NCBI RefSeq assembly: GCF_000247815.1
Contig: NC_021680.1
Location: forward strand, 6,241,431-6,305,430
Length of the DNA stretch: 64,000 bases
From: Ficedula albicollis
Lineage: Eukaryota > Chordata > Aves > Passeriformes > Muscicapidae
Direction: 5' to 3'
Positions 14,601 to 27,368 of the stretch are shown piece by piece. Each line of letters starts with the position of its first letter. Position 1 is the first letter of the stretch. The notes below the pieces were generated by a model. It was not told the origin of the DNA, searched no databases, and worked only from the letters and a program-made list of their open reading frames with translations. The position numbers were made by a program, and so were the translations under genes.

Positions 14601-16754
14601 TAAAAATTGCAGCCAAGAAAGCTGGAAGATTAGGAATGATGCTTTCCACCAGGATGCTCATTGCTCTCTGGCAGCCAGATGCTCTCCTGTACAGCAAAGA
14701 TGTCTCTGCATCCCTGTTGATTCCAGAGTTAATTTCACCTTGCTAACGTTAATCAAAAGCTGCAATTCTTGGGCATGTTCACAGGTCTTCAACTGTGAAA
14801 CACTTCCCTCTGTGAAAAAACAACTTGACTGAATTATCAGCCCTAATTCTCTGCCCTTCTTAGATGACTTATCTGCTGATTTATATTGACAACTCACAGC
14901 TGTGATTCTGCTCAGCCAATTCTGTGTCTCTGCTTGCTGGAAGGACTGGGAAATATGACCTTTTGGATAGTGACAGGAACAAACTTAAGACACAAATGCC
15001 ATGTGTGGTGGTTTTTGCTAAAAGAGGTACAAGATACAGCTATAACTTGCTAGGAGAGAGATATTTGGTGGATGGTTAGGGATCAATAAATGGGATTTGG
15101 ATCCTAAAACTTCAGCTGGAAATAGGCTGGCTTTGAGAAAACTGAGGTCATGCTCAGCCAACAACATGCCAAGCAACTGAGAACTCATGGGCAAGAGTCA
15201 TCCTGGAAAGGAAGGGGTCATGGATTCATGTTTGGAAACTCAATAAGCTGGGGCTGAGCATGGATGGACCTGAACAAACATGAGTACAAGACAATTCGCT
15301 TGCAGACCCCTCCCCAGCATGCATGGAGTGACCTGGAAATTTCTCTTATTTGAAATGCATAAGGAGGATCAACCCAATGAGCACAGTTCACACCTGGTGA
15401 CCAGAGTTTGCATCACAACCCTCAATCCATCTTGTTGGCAAGATTGTTTGCACTTTGTGACATAGGCTCCCACTGCCCCTGCACCCCAGTATGGTGAATT
15501 CAGTAAGAATTCCAAAGTGGGCCCCTGCCCAGGGGACAAGGCAGAGGTGAAAAACCAGTCCTGTTCCTCTGCTCTTACACTTGGCACAGGAACCTGAACA
15601 GTTCTCACCAGGCTGCACGTGAAGCTAATGGCAAAAACCTAATTTTAATCTCAAAGTCACCATTCCTCTTCTAGATCTGGAAGAACTAATTTACTTGCTT
15701 ATTTCCCCAGGGATATCTTGCATAAATCTTAAGGTGATAATGTAGTGCCTTGCATATATGGAAATTTGTGATGAACTAGAAACATGGAAAACAAATAATT
15801 ATTCACTTCCTAATATTATGCTTTCTTTTAAATAAAACCCTGTATTTCCCCCATGTTCTGTCAGAAGAAGTGAGAAAATTGGTCACAAATATAGAAGCTT
15901 TGAGACTGGGATTAGGTGAAGATTTGAGAACACTCATATGATCGATAATGCCATTAATAGCAAAGACAGCAATGGGTTTGCTCTTAAGAATATATATCTC
16001 CTTAAGTAATTATCTTTGAGCATAAGAGAGAACACAAATATCTATGGTTGGTGTCTGGAAATACATAGTGGGTCCTCACCCTTCTCTGAACGAGGTGGGT
16101 CACATGTTGGAAGAGCAGCAGAAGCATCACAGGAAAATCTGTAACACAGTGCACACACCTCAATTATTTTTGTTCTGGGGCTTGTGTCAGCAGCTTAAAC
16201 CTCCCATTCAATTCTCCCCAGCTTCAGCTATTCCTAAAGCTTTTCCAGTAGGGTCCCATTTGTATTAATTCCTATTTTTTCATCCTTACAGAGATGCATG
16301 GCTCTTTAAAGTTGAGTACATCAGAGTCCACTTTTCCTCATCATAATTCTGTGCATTAAGGATGGGCACAAGGTTGTGCCACTTGCAATGGAGATATTCA
16401 CCAGGCAGGATTAAATCAAAATCCTTTGTAAACCCTTATTTTGGCTCCACCTTTTCAATCTTTAAAGTTGTAAGGAGACAGCCCAAAAAGAGTCACTATT
16501 TCAATAGACATGTGGATAAATTTTGTATTCTCTCTCCAAAATGTTGATCTGTTTAATGTTTTTTTTCTTATTTACAACTTCCTGTTTAAATGAATTTTAT
16601 TATGCCTTACACATGTTTATCTAGTAAAGTTCATACAACATAAATACTGGAAACCTGGCCAGGAGAATGGCTGAGGTCAGAGTCAGGGAGAGGAGATAGA
16701 GCAGGGCATGTAATGTACATCACTATCCATGGCTTGCAGGCTCTCACCATCAGG

Positions 16755-16906
16755 AAAAGGTTGTGGACTCCCCATCCCTGGAAGTGTCCAAGGCCAAGCT
16801 GAATGGGGCTCGGAACAACCTGGGATAGTGAAGTGGCAGGGGGTGGAACTGGCTGGGCCTTAAGGTCCTTCCCAGCCTAAACCATTCTGGGATTCTGGGG
16901 TTCTAA
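16755..16906 (+). mobile_element. CR1 LINE 3' fragment
   Basis: CATCCCTGGAAGTGTCCAAG, CTGAATGGGGCTCGGAACAA and TTCCCAGCCTAAACCATTC, ending in GGGATTCTGGGGTTCT. Confidence 0.82.
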
Positions 16907-17024
16907 AAATAGACTGAATCATAATGTGTGTCCACACCCAGCTGAGAGCAACTTGCTGGGAATTTTCAGTTGATAAACTGTTTGAAAACCAACATTTTTC
17001 CTTCTTGATAACAAAGTGGGAAGA

Positions 17025-17316
17025 CAATGGGAGTGAGAACCTGAAGACAGACGATTATTTTTGCTCTTGCTACACTTTCACCTTTATTCTCTGTTCAAAC
17101 ATAAGAACAACAGGAAGCCAAAAATTATCACCTAGCTATGCCCATTATTCCTTAAATCCAGTCTCTGTGGCAATGGGAGTGAGAACCTGAAGACAGACAA
17201 TTATTTTTGCTCTTGCTACATTTTCACCTTTATTCTCTGTTCAAACATAAGAACAACAGGAAGCCAAAAATTATCACCTAGCTATGCCCATTATTCCTTA
17301 AATCCAGTCTCTGTGC
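17025..17316. repeat. 146-bp tandem duplication
   Basis: Copies at 17025-17170 and 17171-17316 begin CAATGGGAGTGAGAACCTGA and differ at about two positions (G/A near 17053 vs 17199, C/T near 17075 vs 17221). It is the longest simple duplication in the window. Confidence 0.93.
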
Positions 17317-17805
17317 TGAACACACAATCCCAGTGACACAGGGATAGCCTGGTGTTCCAGAGCTTGCAGCTCCTCATCATCCCCCATAAACTTTTCAGGA
17401 GGTTTCAGGAGTTTCTGACAACCTCAGGGAGCTGAACAGCTCCTGTAACAGGAAGGCAAACAAGGCTCACACAGCTCCCAGCCCACATTATGTCATATGG
17501 ATAAAAGGAGGAGGCATGACCTCAAAGAACGACAGCAGTTGCTATCACTCCTGCAAAATTTGTATGGATTATTTTAGGATGCACGTCAATTCAAATTTGT
17601 CATCTCATTTGCCTAATGGTACTTTATCCAGTAACTAAACAAACTATTTCTTTTAGCATTGGTTACCTTCATGTTAATTATTACCTTTCAGTTTTGAGTG
17701 TAGCAAAATAAAGGGTTTTTTCCCTTTTTTTTTACCCCTCCAGAGGTTTTTATACGGATCTCCCCCTAGCCACAGTACCCAGCAGGTTTACTAACTCAAA
17801 ATTGT

Positions 17806-18006
17806 GGGTGGGCAGGCACTGGCAGGGGCTGCCCAGTTCCCATCCCTGGAAGTGTTCAAGGAATGACTAGATGTGGCACTCAGGGCTCTGGTCTGGATGA
17901 CAAGGCCTTGTTGGGCTGAGTGCTCTGGTCCAGCTCTGGTGATCCGTCACAGATTGGACTGGATGATCCTGGAGGTCTTTTCCAACCTCAATGATTCTGT
18001 GATTCT
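17806..18006 (+). mobile_element. CR1 LINE 3' fragment
   Basis: CATCCCTGGAAGTGTTCAAG, GATTGGACTGGATGATCCTG and TTTTCCAACCTCAATGATTC, with the terminal TGATTCTGTGATTCT repeat characteristic of CR1 ends. Confidence 0.9.
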
Positions 18007-18822
18007 AAAACCTCTCTAGGAAGCCACACTTCTAATCCACCCCAGGTGCATGGAAAGGGCAGAGTGGTGAGTCCCTTTTCCAGGCTGGACTAAAATAATT
18101 CCAGCTCTTGTCAAAACAAACCACTTTGCACATCCTCAAGAAAAAACACTGTATTTTAAAGAAAAATTCTGCAAATGTGGAACACCTTGTTTGCCACAAG
18201 CTTCAACTACACTATTCCACACCTGGAAATGGATATGGATATGCCCAGGGTGACTGTATTTAAAGACATTCTCAAGAGGAGCTCCTGTTCATGAATGCCT
18301 GATCCCAGGCACAACAGGCATCAGAGTTCAGGGACGAGCACTCCATCCCAAAATCAGGACTGATTCCAGATAGTGGTAATTTAAAAAGAAGGTTAAAAAT
18401 AGCTATATCAAATGTGAAATTCAAAGTGAGAGGAAAAGATTCACCTTAAGATAAGGGCAGAGCTGTATCAGGTGAAAAAGCAGTTTTTAATGCACAGGAG
18501 GTGAAGACTTTATTAATATTTTGATTAATCATCAGAGAAAAATGGAACAGCTGAGAAAGAGTAAAATTAAAATCACCCTCCTAATTAAGTTGGAATCAGA
18601 ACACCTGGGAAGGGGATGTTTTGAAATGTTCACCTGGATTAAATCCAAACAGCCTTAGGGTACGGAATGAAACACATTACCTCAATCAACACAATTTTTG
18701 ATGACTGCAAGCCTGAAGACGTTTAGGGTTTTTTGCATAGGAAGTGGTTCCAAGTTAGATAAGTGTTATCCAGCAGCATATGAAACCACTGGACCTGAGG
18801 AGTTCTGCAAACAGGCTTGTCT

Positions 18823-18891
18823 CACTCCTGTGCACCATAAACATTTTAACTGTCGCAAACACTCCTGTGCACCATAAACATTTTAACTGTC
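18823..18891. repeat. 37-bp tandem duplication
   Basis: CACTCCTGTGCACCATAAAC starts copies at 18823 and 18860, with a few bases between them. Confidence 0.9.
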
Positions 18892-20520
18892 CAGATTGTG
18901 ATGCTTTGCATAAGTTCTTCATTTCATACTGATCTTGCACTGCCTTGTGCTGAGGAGGACTTCCAGGTAATTGGCAATCACTAAAATATTCCAGCCCAAT
19001 GATAAGTAGAGCATCCAAATCATTGCAATGTAAATCTCCATGGGGCTGCAGAGACTTGTTTTGGAGCAGGTAACAAATCACCTGATATGAAAATATTGCA
19101 TGCGCAGTGGGTGCAGCACACAGAAAAGGATGTAACGTGGTTACCTGGTGATTCCTGCTCTACTTTGCATTTGTTGGGGGTTTTTGCCCGTTCAGCATTG
19201 TTCACAGTCCTGCCTTTACTCATTTACATTCATTAGTGCTGCAGAGCAGGGAGAAAGGAGCCTTGGGTAAGGGGCCCAGCATTCCTATTGCTCAAGTATA
19301 ACAGAAATATACTTGAAATATACGTATACACATAAATATTTCCCCTTTCCTACCCTCTGGAAAGTCTATCAACATTTAAAATCCCCAGGAGCTAGGTTGC
19401 AACGCTTCAGAATTATTCTGTGTGGAACAATCCGTATTTAATGGATCTGGGCAGGAGCTGCAGCCATTCACACAAATTCAGCAAGTAGAAGTTCACGAGG
19501 TCTCTCTTGCCACATCCACACTTCTATTCCCAGCCACCCCACATGGGCCCAACCCTGGGTGATCCCAGTTCATGGAGTCCAGGAGAGAGGGTAGAGGAGT
19601 GTGTTTGTGGTGAGAGAAATCACGGGGAGCAGTTTGCATGGCAGCTCTGGCCCTTCCCACAGAAATCTATTCAAGAGGAAACCCAGGCACTGCAGACAGT
19701 CAGGTGTTCTTTCCCCAGGAAGAACTGGACCCCTTACAGAGCTGCAGGCGTAGAAAAGCTCCCTGGAAAAGCAGGGAATTGTTGTTGCCACCAGCCCTGC
19801 CACCAGCTGCTGGCCTGGGCTCCAGTGATGGCCTGTCCCAAGGCTGTGACAGCCTTTGTGATGGCTGGAACAAATCATACGCAGGAACTGCCGATGCCTC
19901 CAAGAAGCACCAGCCCAAAATTAGCTGCCCAGACAGAGCTCTTTGCTGGTGACATAAACCCTGCTATTTCCACCTAAACCTGGCCTCCAGCCCACTGGCC
20001 CTAGGTTGCTGGCAACTCTCTCCAAAACAAAATCCCTGGAAGGATGCCATCTGAACCGAAACCCCAAAATAACACACATCACCAGAACGCTGCAAAGCCC
20101 TCATTTACTTAATGAACTCCCTCCAAGCAGCGCACAGAGAGGCAACCAGCACAGAGTTTCCACAGCTCCTGCAAACCACTGAACCAGACAAGCTGATTGT
20201 TTTCTTGTATGATTTATCTTCTCTACACCGGGGGTCAGGATGAGAAATAAATCCCAAAGTAATAGTCAGGACTGCCTCTGGATAAACAGAAAACTAATGG
20301 AAGAGAGACATGTCAATATGAAACCAAATTTACTGCTCCACAAAGAAATGCCATCAAAATTCATTATATTGGATGAGTTGTGTGAAGGACAGTAATTAGA
20401 ACCATAAATTCACACACTTTACTTGTAAAAACAGTAATTCATCTAGATACGAGTTAGTCCCTAACCTGGGCACTTCAGTTCCTGGAACAAACACACTTGT
20501 ATGAGAACACATTCCCTTGG

Positions 20521-20580
20521 GAATCATGGTTGAAGTTGATGGTCTCCAAGGTCTTTCCCAGCCTTAAGGATCCTGTGATC
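20521..20580 (+). mobile_element. CR1-like 3' tail fragment
   Basis: TTGATGGTCTCCAAGGTC, TTTCCCAGCCTTAAGGATCC and TGTGATC resemble the last 60 bp of a CR1 element. Short and diverged. Confidence 0.5.
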
Positions 20581-21854
20581 CCCAGTTCTGCTCTTTGCAA
20601 AGAGCTGTTTCTGCAGGCACATGGGGCACCTGGCTGGTTTCAGGCTCCCCAAGACATCCAAATAGCAACGATAAACAGATGATGTTCCTGAAGAGGGATG
20701 ACTGACACAGCTCCAGCACCAGAAAGAGACATGGAACGTTTTTCCTGGCAGATATAAACTCTCTGGGCAGTGGGTCTGAGGTCTTACAGCTGCTGCAGGG
20801 CTTGTAGATCCTTAATTATTTTCTATTTCTGTAACTTTGATCATTATACGTTTTCCCTAACTGCATATTCTAGGGAGAGGAGACAAAGCCAGCAAGGCTT
20901 TATCTCCTGATGAACATCTCCAGGGCACAGTTTCTTTGGAGGCTGGATTTTAAGCCCAGTGAGCCGGCCAGGTTTTTATGCCATTGCATAATTGGCCATC
21001 TCAAAAAGTAAAAATGTATTTGAACAATTTCCAGATGATCTGCTTTTGCTTAGAGTCATATGTCTTGGCAAGACACAATATGATGTGATGTCTCCTTCCC
21101 AGTCATCTAATTTTACTTTGAATAAAGCAGGAATTTCTCCAGTTTGTCTCTCCCAAGGTGTACATTGTCTTGATCTTATTCTGACCTGAGTAGTTAAACT
21201 CAGAGTATTTCTTCAAGTGCTTCCAATTCCCACTGATAACTACAAATAATTTGAGTTTCTGGAGACCTGTTATGTAAAAGGATCATGGGGCACAATTTTA
21301 ATCTGGTCACTGAGTCCTTTTCTCTCACCAGTAATCAGCTCATTCAATATCATTACATCCCTTTTACTTCTTCATTTCTTCCTATTTTTTTTTTAATTGT
21401 AAGGGTGTGTTGGAAGTGTGGCAAAGTGACAAGCCATTGGAAAACAGTCCTGATTTAATTCTGGAAGTGAAGGTAAGTAGAGAGGAGCCTTGGGAGTTTG
21501 GGTATGCTGCAGTGGGCAGAGCCTGCTGCAGGAGCCTCCCCACCCTGGCACAAGCCATAGCCATAATTTGTGTGGGCACTGTCCATCCCAAGGGCTGCCA
21601 CGGGAGCTGTGTCATGGAACATTCTTCTGTGGCTGACACTAGATGACTCCTCCAGCCTCCAGCTGGGAAGAGCTAGAGTCAGTTTTAAGGAACTCAGTGT
21701 CTCAGTATAAATATTTGAATCCCCTCTAGGCCCCAGGGAAGAGCCTGGGGGTACCTTGGTGGCACCTTCCCTGTGGGCACCAAGGGAAGGGTCACAACCA
21801 GGAGTTTCAGAGTGAAGCTTCCCCCTTCTCAAAGCACTGGATGTCACTGCTCTG

Positions 21855-22203
21855 GGGAGACCCTGGAGCCCTTTCCAGTGCCTAAAAGGGCTCCAGGAGA
21901 GCTGGAGGGAGACTTGGGACAAGGGATGGAGGAACAGGATACAAGGGATGGCTTTCCACTGCCAGAGGGCAGGGTTAGATGGGATATTGGGAAGGATATT
22001 GAGGGTGGGCAGGCCCTGGCACAGGGTGCCCAGAGAAGCTGTGGCTGCTCCTGGATGCCTGGCAGTGTCCCAGGCCAGGCTGGATGGGGCTTGGAGCAAC
22101 CTGGACTAGTGGAAAGTGTTCCTGCCCATGGCAGGGGGTGCAACTGCATGGGCTTTAAGATCCCTTCCAACCCAAACAGTCCTGGGATTTTGTGATTCCA
22201 TGA
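21855..22203 (+). mobile_element. CR1 LINE 3' fragment, one of the longest copies
   Basis: Runs from GGAGCCCTTTCCAGTGCCT through GCAGGCCCTGGCACAGGGTG and GGATGGGGCTTGGAGCAACC to CCCTTCCAACCCAAACAGTC and TGTGATTCCATG. Long antisense reading frames across it are incidental. Confidence 0.9.
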
Positions 22204-25200
22204 AATAATTAATTCACTGACAACCTTACAAAACCCTGCAGAGCAGAGCTTACTGGGTGAAACAGCAGGTTTTGCACTGTTGTAGACTGATCTGGTAAAT
22301 GCTCTCGTAGAAAAAAAAAATCTTATTTGCAGAAGTAATGTTTCCTTTCTTTAAACTGAATGAAAAATGGGGTTAATGAATAAAGCTAAATAAACTTCAG
22401 CACCCAAAGGCATGTTTTATGTAAGAAAGCATTACACCGAAACAATTTTCCACTCAGCAAAACCTACTTCAGTTTCCCTTATCCCAGTTTAATGTCCATG
22501 TGCTTGAAGCAAAGGAAAATTCCACATGATTGTATTTGCACAACAAAAGAGCATGAGGCTGGATGACAGATTTCACTAAAAGTTAAGCAGGAAGTTGCTA
22601 AAAGAAAAGTCCAGCATCTGCATTGAGGAGGGAAGTATTTGGAAATCTCTCTAAGGAGGGTTTTCTGTGTAGGTTTCCCACAGAAAGATAGCATTTCAAT
22701 ATACAATGCTTTCTAAAAATGGCCCAGCAATTACCTTAATGTGAGTTGCAGCTGGTGACCAAAAGCAGATAAAATGTCAGCTGACGTTTCTTTATGTAAG
22801 GCAGTTACAAAATCTCGTGACGTATTTCAGAGCTGCCTGTGATCAAATGTCCACATCAGAAACACATGGAGGCTGCATGGGGAAAAAAACAGGGGCTCTG
22901 CAAATCCCAGGGAAGTTCACAGCTTAACTTTGGTAACAACTGCCAATAACAATTGCCAATAAAGAAAACATCCTTTTCTTCAGTCAAGAAACAACGAAAA
23001 ATATTTTCCTTTTTAACAGGTACAGCTTATATAGGAAAAAAAAATCCCATAGATGAGTGTAGTTCAGCAAAGTCTCTGAAAAATTATTTGAAGCTCAAAA
23101 AAATCTACAGTCTAATCCACAGTAAAAAAATCACAGACAAAAAGTCTAACCCAGAGCGTGGCTGCCAAAATCTTATGTTTATCTAATAACTGATGTTTAT
23201 GGCCTTCCCCTTTACCATAAAAAGAAATTTAAAGTCCAGTGACTTTAAAAAAAAAAAAGTGGATCGATCGTAGCTAGAATGAAATTTTCAGTCAGCCTCT
23301 GCCTCAAACTACCATATAGGATAAAAATACTGTGCTTCATCCTCTATGCATCTACACTCCTTGGAAAAAGCTCATCCTAGAGAGCTTCAAGCTGAGTTTA
23401 AGTCATTTAGGGCTTGTTTGTCCAGGAACTAGTCAGGCAGGACTGAAGTTGTGACTACCAAGAGCGCCAATGAGGAAAGGAATAATCTAATCCACTTCAT
23501 CTGAACAAACAAAACACAGTTCTGAAAGCCATTTCTGCAGGGGCTTCATTCATTCCCTTTCATTTAAAATCATGGGGATTCAGTGTTTGGGCACCTCCCA
23601 AGGAAAAAGCTCAGCCTTGCTTTGGATCTGGTGGAGATCCACATTTAAGCTGAGCAAAATGGAGCAATTCTTGTCTTCTTTTCCTCTCTGGTTTGGTAAC
23701 AAATTGATGTGTATCATGTTCCAAGCAGTGTGCAGATGCCCTGTAGTCATGATATCATACAGGTATCTGGCAAAGAATCTCATCTCTGCAGGTAAATCTG
23801 ATGTAAAGTCACTCTTCTCACCTGTTTCATTACAGTCTCTAACATATAACTAGGTCTGTCAAGAATGCCAGGGAATTAACACAAGAAGTCAGAGACATTA
23901 TTAAATTGGAAAGTGTTTGTTGAGCAAACTCTATGCAGATGTCAATGATAAAATAAAATCTATCATATTGGAAAGCATTCCTTGAAACTCTTACTGGCTT
24001 GCAAATAAAACACAAGCTGTGGATTTACGTTGTTTTCCAGCAGCTGAAGTCCAAAGGGAAGCTGCTGTAAAAAGGAAAATATAAGGAGGAGCTCAAACTT
24101 GCACAGGTCTTGCCTAAGTCAGATGTAGACTTTTGTGCTACTCACCAATTTTTTTTCACATTAAAAAAAAATAATTCCAGGAGTAAAAACAACTCCAACT
24201 GAAGCTGATTTGGATAACAAGGTATGTTCCATTTCCCTGCACAATGACTCATGTCCACAGGTACCCCCCCTGAGGTGAGCTCCCAGCTCACCCTCCTGCT
24301 CCTGGTCCCCCTAGAACAGGTGTGTGCCAGCAGCCCCAGCCCATGCACAAACACTCCTTGCCAATCACTGTCCATGGGATTTCTCCTGAGGGCAAGGCAA
24401 TCCAGCTCCCAGCTCTCACACCCTCTATACTCATATGCAGTTTTGCCTGGAATTGATTTGTGTTCCGAACAATTCCACAATTCCGGTAGCCTGGAAACCC
24501 CATAAATGAGGTACCTTTTTATTGTGATTTTCCTGGGGAAAATAAGCGAACCTCCCTTGTCTCCAACTTTTGTTTTCCAGCACAACCCAGGGTGCCAAAG
24601 AAAGAGGGACCCAAGTGATCAGTGCTCCATGAGCACACAGCAGGAAGAGACAGAGAAGTAGAGCCCAGTTGCCTGGCCAGAGTGATCCCGTGAAAGCACA
24701 AAGCAATTTCATAACGAAACCCTTCTGTTAAGAGTATTCCAATACTGCAAAAGACACAAAATAGCAGCTTAAAGACACTAACTTCCCTCGAAGGTCCTTC
24801 AGTTCTCAATAATATTTTCAGAACATCCAGGATTGTTATCGTATCTGTGTCTGATCAGAGTGTGCTTGCTTTGGGAGCAACGCATCCAAACTGGCAGCAA
24901 ACTTCAGATTGAGCTCCTTCTGCCATAAAAGAGCAGGAAAAAGGCACAGAGCAAATGAAACTGAATCACATCCCAGGAAACTACTGCGCTACAAAACATG
25001 AGATTGCCACAGTCACAAAGGGAGGGGAAATACTTCAAACACATAAAAAAGGCTCAAGGATAAATTCAGTGCTAATTCAGCTGGGTTCAGCTAATCCATT
25101 GCAAAATGGAGCAGCACCAATGCTCAGATACGTTTTCCCTGTTGCCACTCCATCTCCTCTTCTTTTGGTGGCATTACTGAAGCATGTCAGTCCTTACTGA

Positions 25201-26718
25201 ACCTGAACCCTTGCCTTGGAAAGGCGTGAATCTACGCAGTTACACCAAAAACAGAAACAGGAACAGCTTCAGGGAATTGCCTCCTCCAAAAAGGTCAGCG
25301 AATGCAAAAAGGCTGAGGTTGACGAAGGTTTTCTGTTCCACAGGCTGCTCTCACCTGGACCAAAGGTACTTCAAGTAACTGAATGTTAAGAATTAGTGTT
25401 ATTTTTCTAAGATGGTTTATGTGCTAAAAACAAAAAGAGCACTTACTTGATGTATAAAATCTCCACCTGCTGGTGAATCCTGCCACAGCAAACTTTCATT
25501 TCTTAAAAAAAATCTCTCTCCAACATATAATCAGTTCTTTACCTGAGCTAATCCCAAAGCAACAAGTGGGGAAGGGCAGCCTTCAGAGAAGCAGCACTAT
25601 TGTATTTCCCTGATTTTTTATTATTTTGGAAAGCTGAAGAATCCCTTCAATTCTGCTGCAGCAGACAGTCACACAAGTGACCTTCCCCAGCCAAAATCAG
25701 ACCCTAGAGAGGTCACGTCACACTGAATGCAGCATTGGCTGGAAGGTGGGGGGCACTGTCTGGTTTTCTAGCTGCAGAAGTACCTGAATGTAGCATTGGC
25801 ACTGTCTGGTTTTCTAGCTGCAGAAGTACTGCTTCCCAAGGGGAAACTTCCTCTCCAAAGCCTGGAGTTCTGTCCTGTTTCTTGGTTTACATATTGATTA
25901 ATTACAATACTTGAAAACTTTAGGCATCATCAGTTACCTATATCTCCAGGGTCCTCTAAATCATAGCACACTTACCTTTGTCTTATCATTTTAGGGGCAA
26001 TTGGCTGCACACAATTACTTCAGTTTTCCCCTTGATGTTGCTGGTTCTACACGCCAGAAACTTTTTCCTATGCACATTATTTAAACACAATGTCTCACTT
26101 GCCTGCTGTTTGCAGTAAAGTCTTATCATGTGACAGCATCCACAAAAGCTTTGTGAGATGGAACAAAATCAGTGTGAAATGGACATATGAAATGTATGAA
26201 AGTGTAGACCCTGGTGCTGTGCATGCCATAGCCTGATCCACTGAATAACCAGCATTCCATAATTAATTGATTTGGCTTATGCAAGAGCAAAATATCACCT
26301 TTTTTACGTTTGATAAGACTGAGCAAGATGTGGCTGTGGCCACAGGCTCCACTGGCCTCCGGTTCAGTTGGGCTGACTGACATCCTCTGCTTAAGTGTAT
26401 GACCCAGCCTGTGGTTTTTGAATGCAAATGTATAAAGAAGTATTATCTGCCTTCTCTTGATTATGCAGCTTTTTGTGTACCAGTCCTAAAACATCCAGGA
26501 AGACCCACTACTGATGTACACAAATTACTCACTGACCACAATACACTTTGGGGCCAAAAATAAGATTATGTTTAAGTCGGCCTGAATCCACTTTCTGTCG
26601 AGTCACGGATTTGTAATTCAAACACCATCAGCCTCACAAACTATCTTTGCTGAAGCCACTTTGGTTTTTGGTGTTTAATGCTGACCTCGAGGGCGAAAGT
26701 GCAGCTCCACGCTGCGGG
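22204..26718. other. Intergenic region upstream of PTGS2
   Basis: AT-rich, with one local duplication (25723). Distal PTGS2 enhancers could lie here but cannot be told from one sequence. Confidence 0.55.
25723..25829. repeat. Imperfect tandem duplication (61 and 46 bp)
   Basis: CTGAATG(C/T)AGCATTGGC and GCACTGTCTGGTTTTCTAGC occur in both copies (25723-25783, 25784-25829); copy 2 lacks about 15 internal bases. Confidence 0.85.
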
Positions 26719-26728
26719 GTTGCACAAT
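26719..26728 (+). promoter_or_regulatory. Candidate C/EBP site upstream of PTGS2
   Basis: GTTGCACAAT fits the RTTGCRYAAY C/EBP consensus exactly. It lies about 590 bp upstream of the PTGS2 ATG, on the far side of the N gap. C/EBP factors drive PTGS2 in mammals; use here is inferred. Confidence 0.35.
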
Positions 26729-26770
26729 CACGACATCCTCCTTTCATTGTTGTTCCTCACGCAACAGGGA

Positions 26771-26780
26771 CTAAAAATAG
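26771..26780 (+). promoter_or_regulatory. Candidate MEF2 site upstream of PTGS2
   Basis: CTAAAAATAG is a perfect MEF2 consensus about 540 bp upstream of the ATG, 43 bp from the C/EBP-like site. No evidence of use beyond the motif. Confidence 0.3.
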
Positions 26781-26873
26781 CAGCAGAGCTTTCTGATTAA
26801 TAAAAATTAACCTATGACCAAAAGATAAAGCATTCTCAAAGAAATGAGGGAAAATTTGTTATAGTGCAACTGG

Positions 26874-26910
26874 NNNNNNNNNNNNNNNNNNNNNNNNNNN
26901 NNNNNNNNNN
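26874..26910. other. Assembly gap, 37 N
   Basis: 37 N about 400 bp upstream of the PTGS2 ATG. True length of missing promoter-distal sequence is unknown. Confidence 1.
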
Positions 26911-26926
26911 GGGGGGGGGGGGGGGG
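26911..26926. repeat. 16-G run abutting the assembly gap
   Basis: Sixteen G begin at the first base after the N gap. This ties G runs in this window to sequence ends or gaps. Confidence 0.95.
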
Positions 26927-27183
26927 TGAATTGAAAGGAAAAGTGCTGAGGAAAAAAACTAAACTACAACTCAATTCCCTCCAGCATTCCTTCCTTCCCG
27001 CTGTGCGTGGCGCTTTGTAGCCCGTGTGCGACGACAGCCCTGCGAGCTCCTGCGTAATGGATTAGATAAATAGTAAGTGGTCACTCAGCGCGCTGGCGGA
27101 GCGCGGCGTGGGCAGGGCCAGGCCCGTGCCGTCCCTCAGCGGTGACACCTGCCGAGCGGGGCCGGGCTGGGCGGGCTGGAAGC

Positions 27184-27278
27184 GAAATTTCCCGCTGGCT
27201 TCATTGCTTCCGCCTGGTGACTCAGCCGGCTACGCTCCTCGCTGCCATAAATACGGGATGTGCGGCAGGGGCCGGCAC
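27184..27278 (+). promoter_or_regulatory. PTGS2: PTGS2 proximal promoter: kB-like, C/EBP-like, AP-1 and TATA-like elements
   Basis: Seen in order: a GGGAAATTTC motif on the - strand (27193-27184, one mismatch to the NF-kB consensus), a CATTGCTTCC C/EBP-like half-site (27202-27211), a perfect AP-1 site TGACTCA (27218-27224) and a TATA-like CATAAATA (27246-27253). Spacing of the AP-1 site to the TATA box resembles that of the CRE/E-box to TATA in human PTGS2. Transcription would start near 27278, giving a 5'UTR of roughly 36 nt, shorter than in human. A second AT-rich box (GATAAATAG, about 27065) could serve a longer 5'UTR. Function is inferred. Confidence 0.55.
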
Positions 27279-27313
27279 TTGGAGCTGCCGAGCCAGCCCT
27301 GCCCAGCCCCGCC

Positions 27314-27368
27314 ATGCCGCTGCTGCCGCTGGCCCTGCTGGCCGCGCTGCTGGCCGCCGGCCGCGCCG
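27314..27368 (+). CDS. PTGS2: PTGS2 coding exon 1 (signal peptide)
   Basis: 55 nt encode 18 residues plus one base: Met, then an almost pure Leu/Ala/Pro stretch ending near Gly-Arg-Ala, a cleavable signal peptide. The donor GTGAGT follows at 27369. It is three bases longer than the human exon, which shifts numbering by +1 until the last exon. Confidence 0.95.

Larger units (their letters stand above)
14601..20520. other. Intergenic, apart from CR1 copies and duplications
   Basis: No gene recognised. A 156-codon + frame at 19507-19977 has no identifiable domain and no splice context that supports it. Confidence 0.55.

Noticed and set aside
19507..19977. 156-codon + frame
   Set aside because: Low-information composition, no recognisable domain, and competing frames of similar length on the other strand.
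21455..22099. 214-codon - strand frame
   Set aside because: Its first part is antisense CR1 sequence and no domain is visible in the rest.
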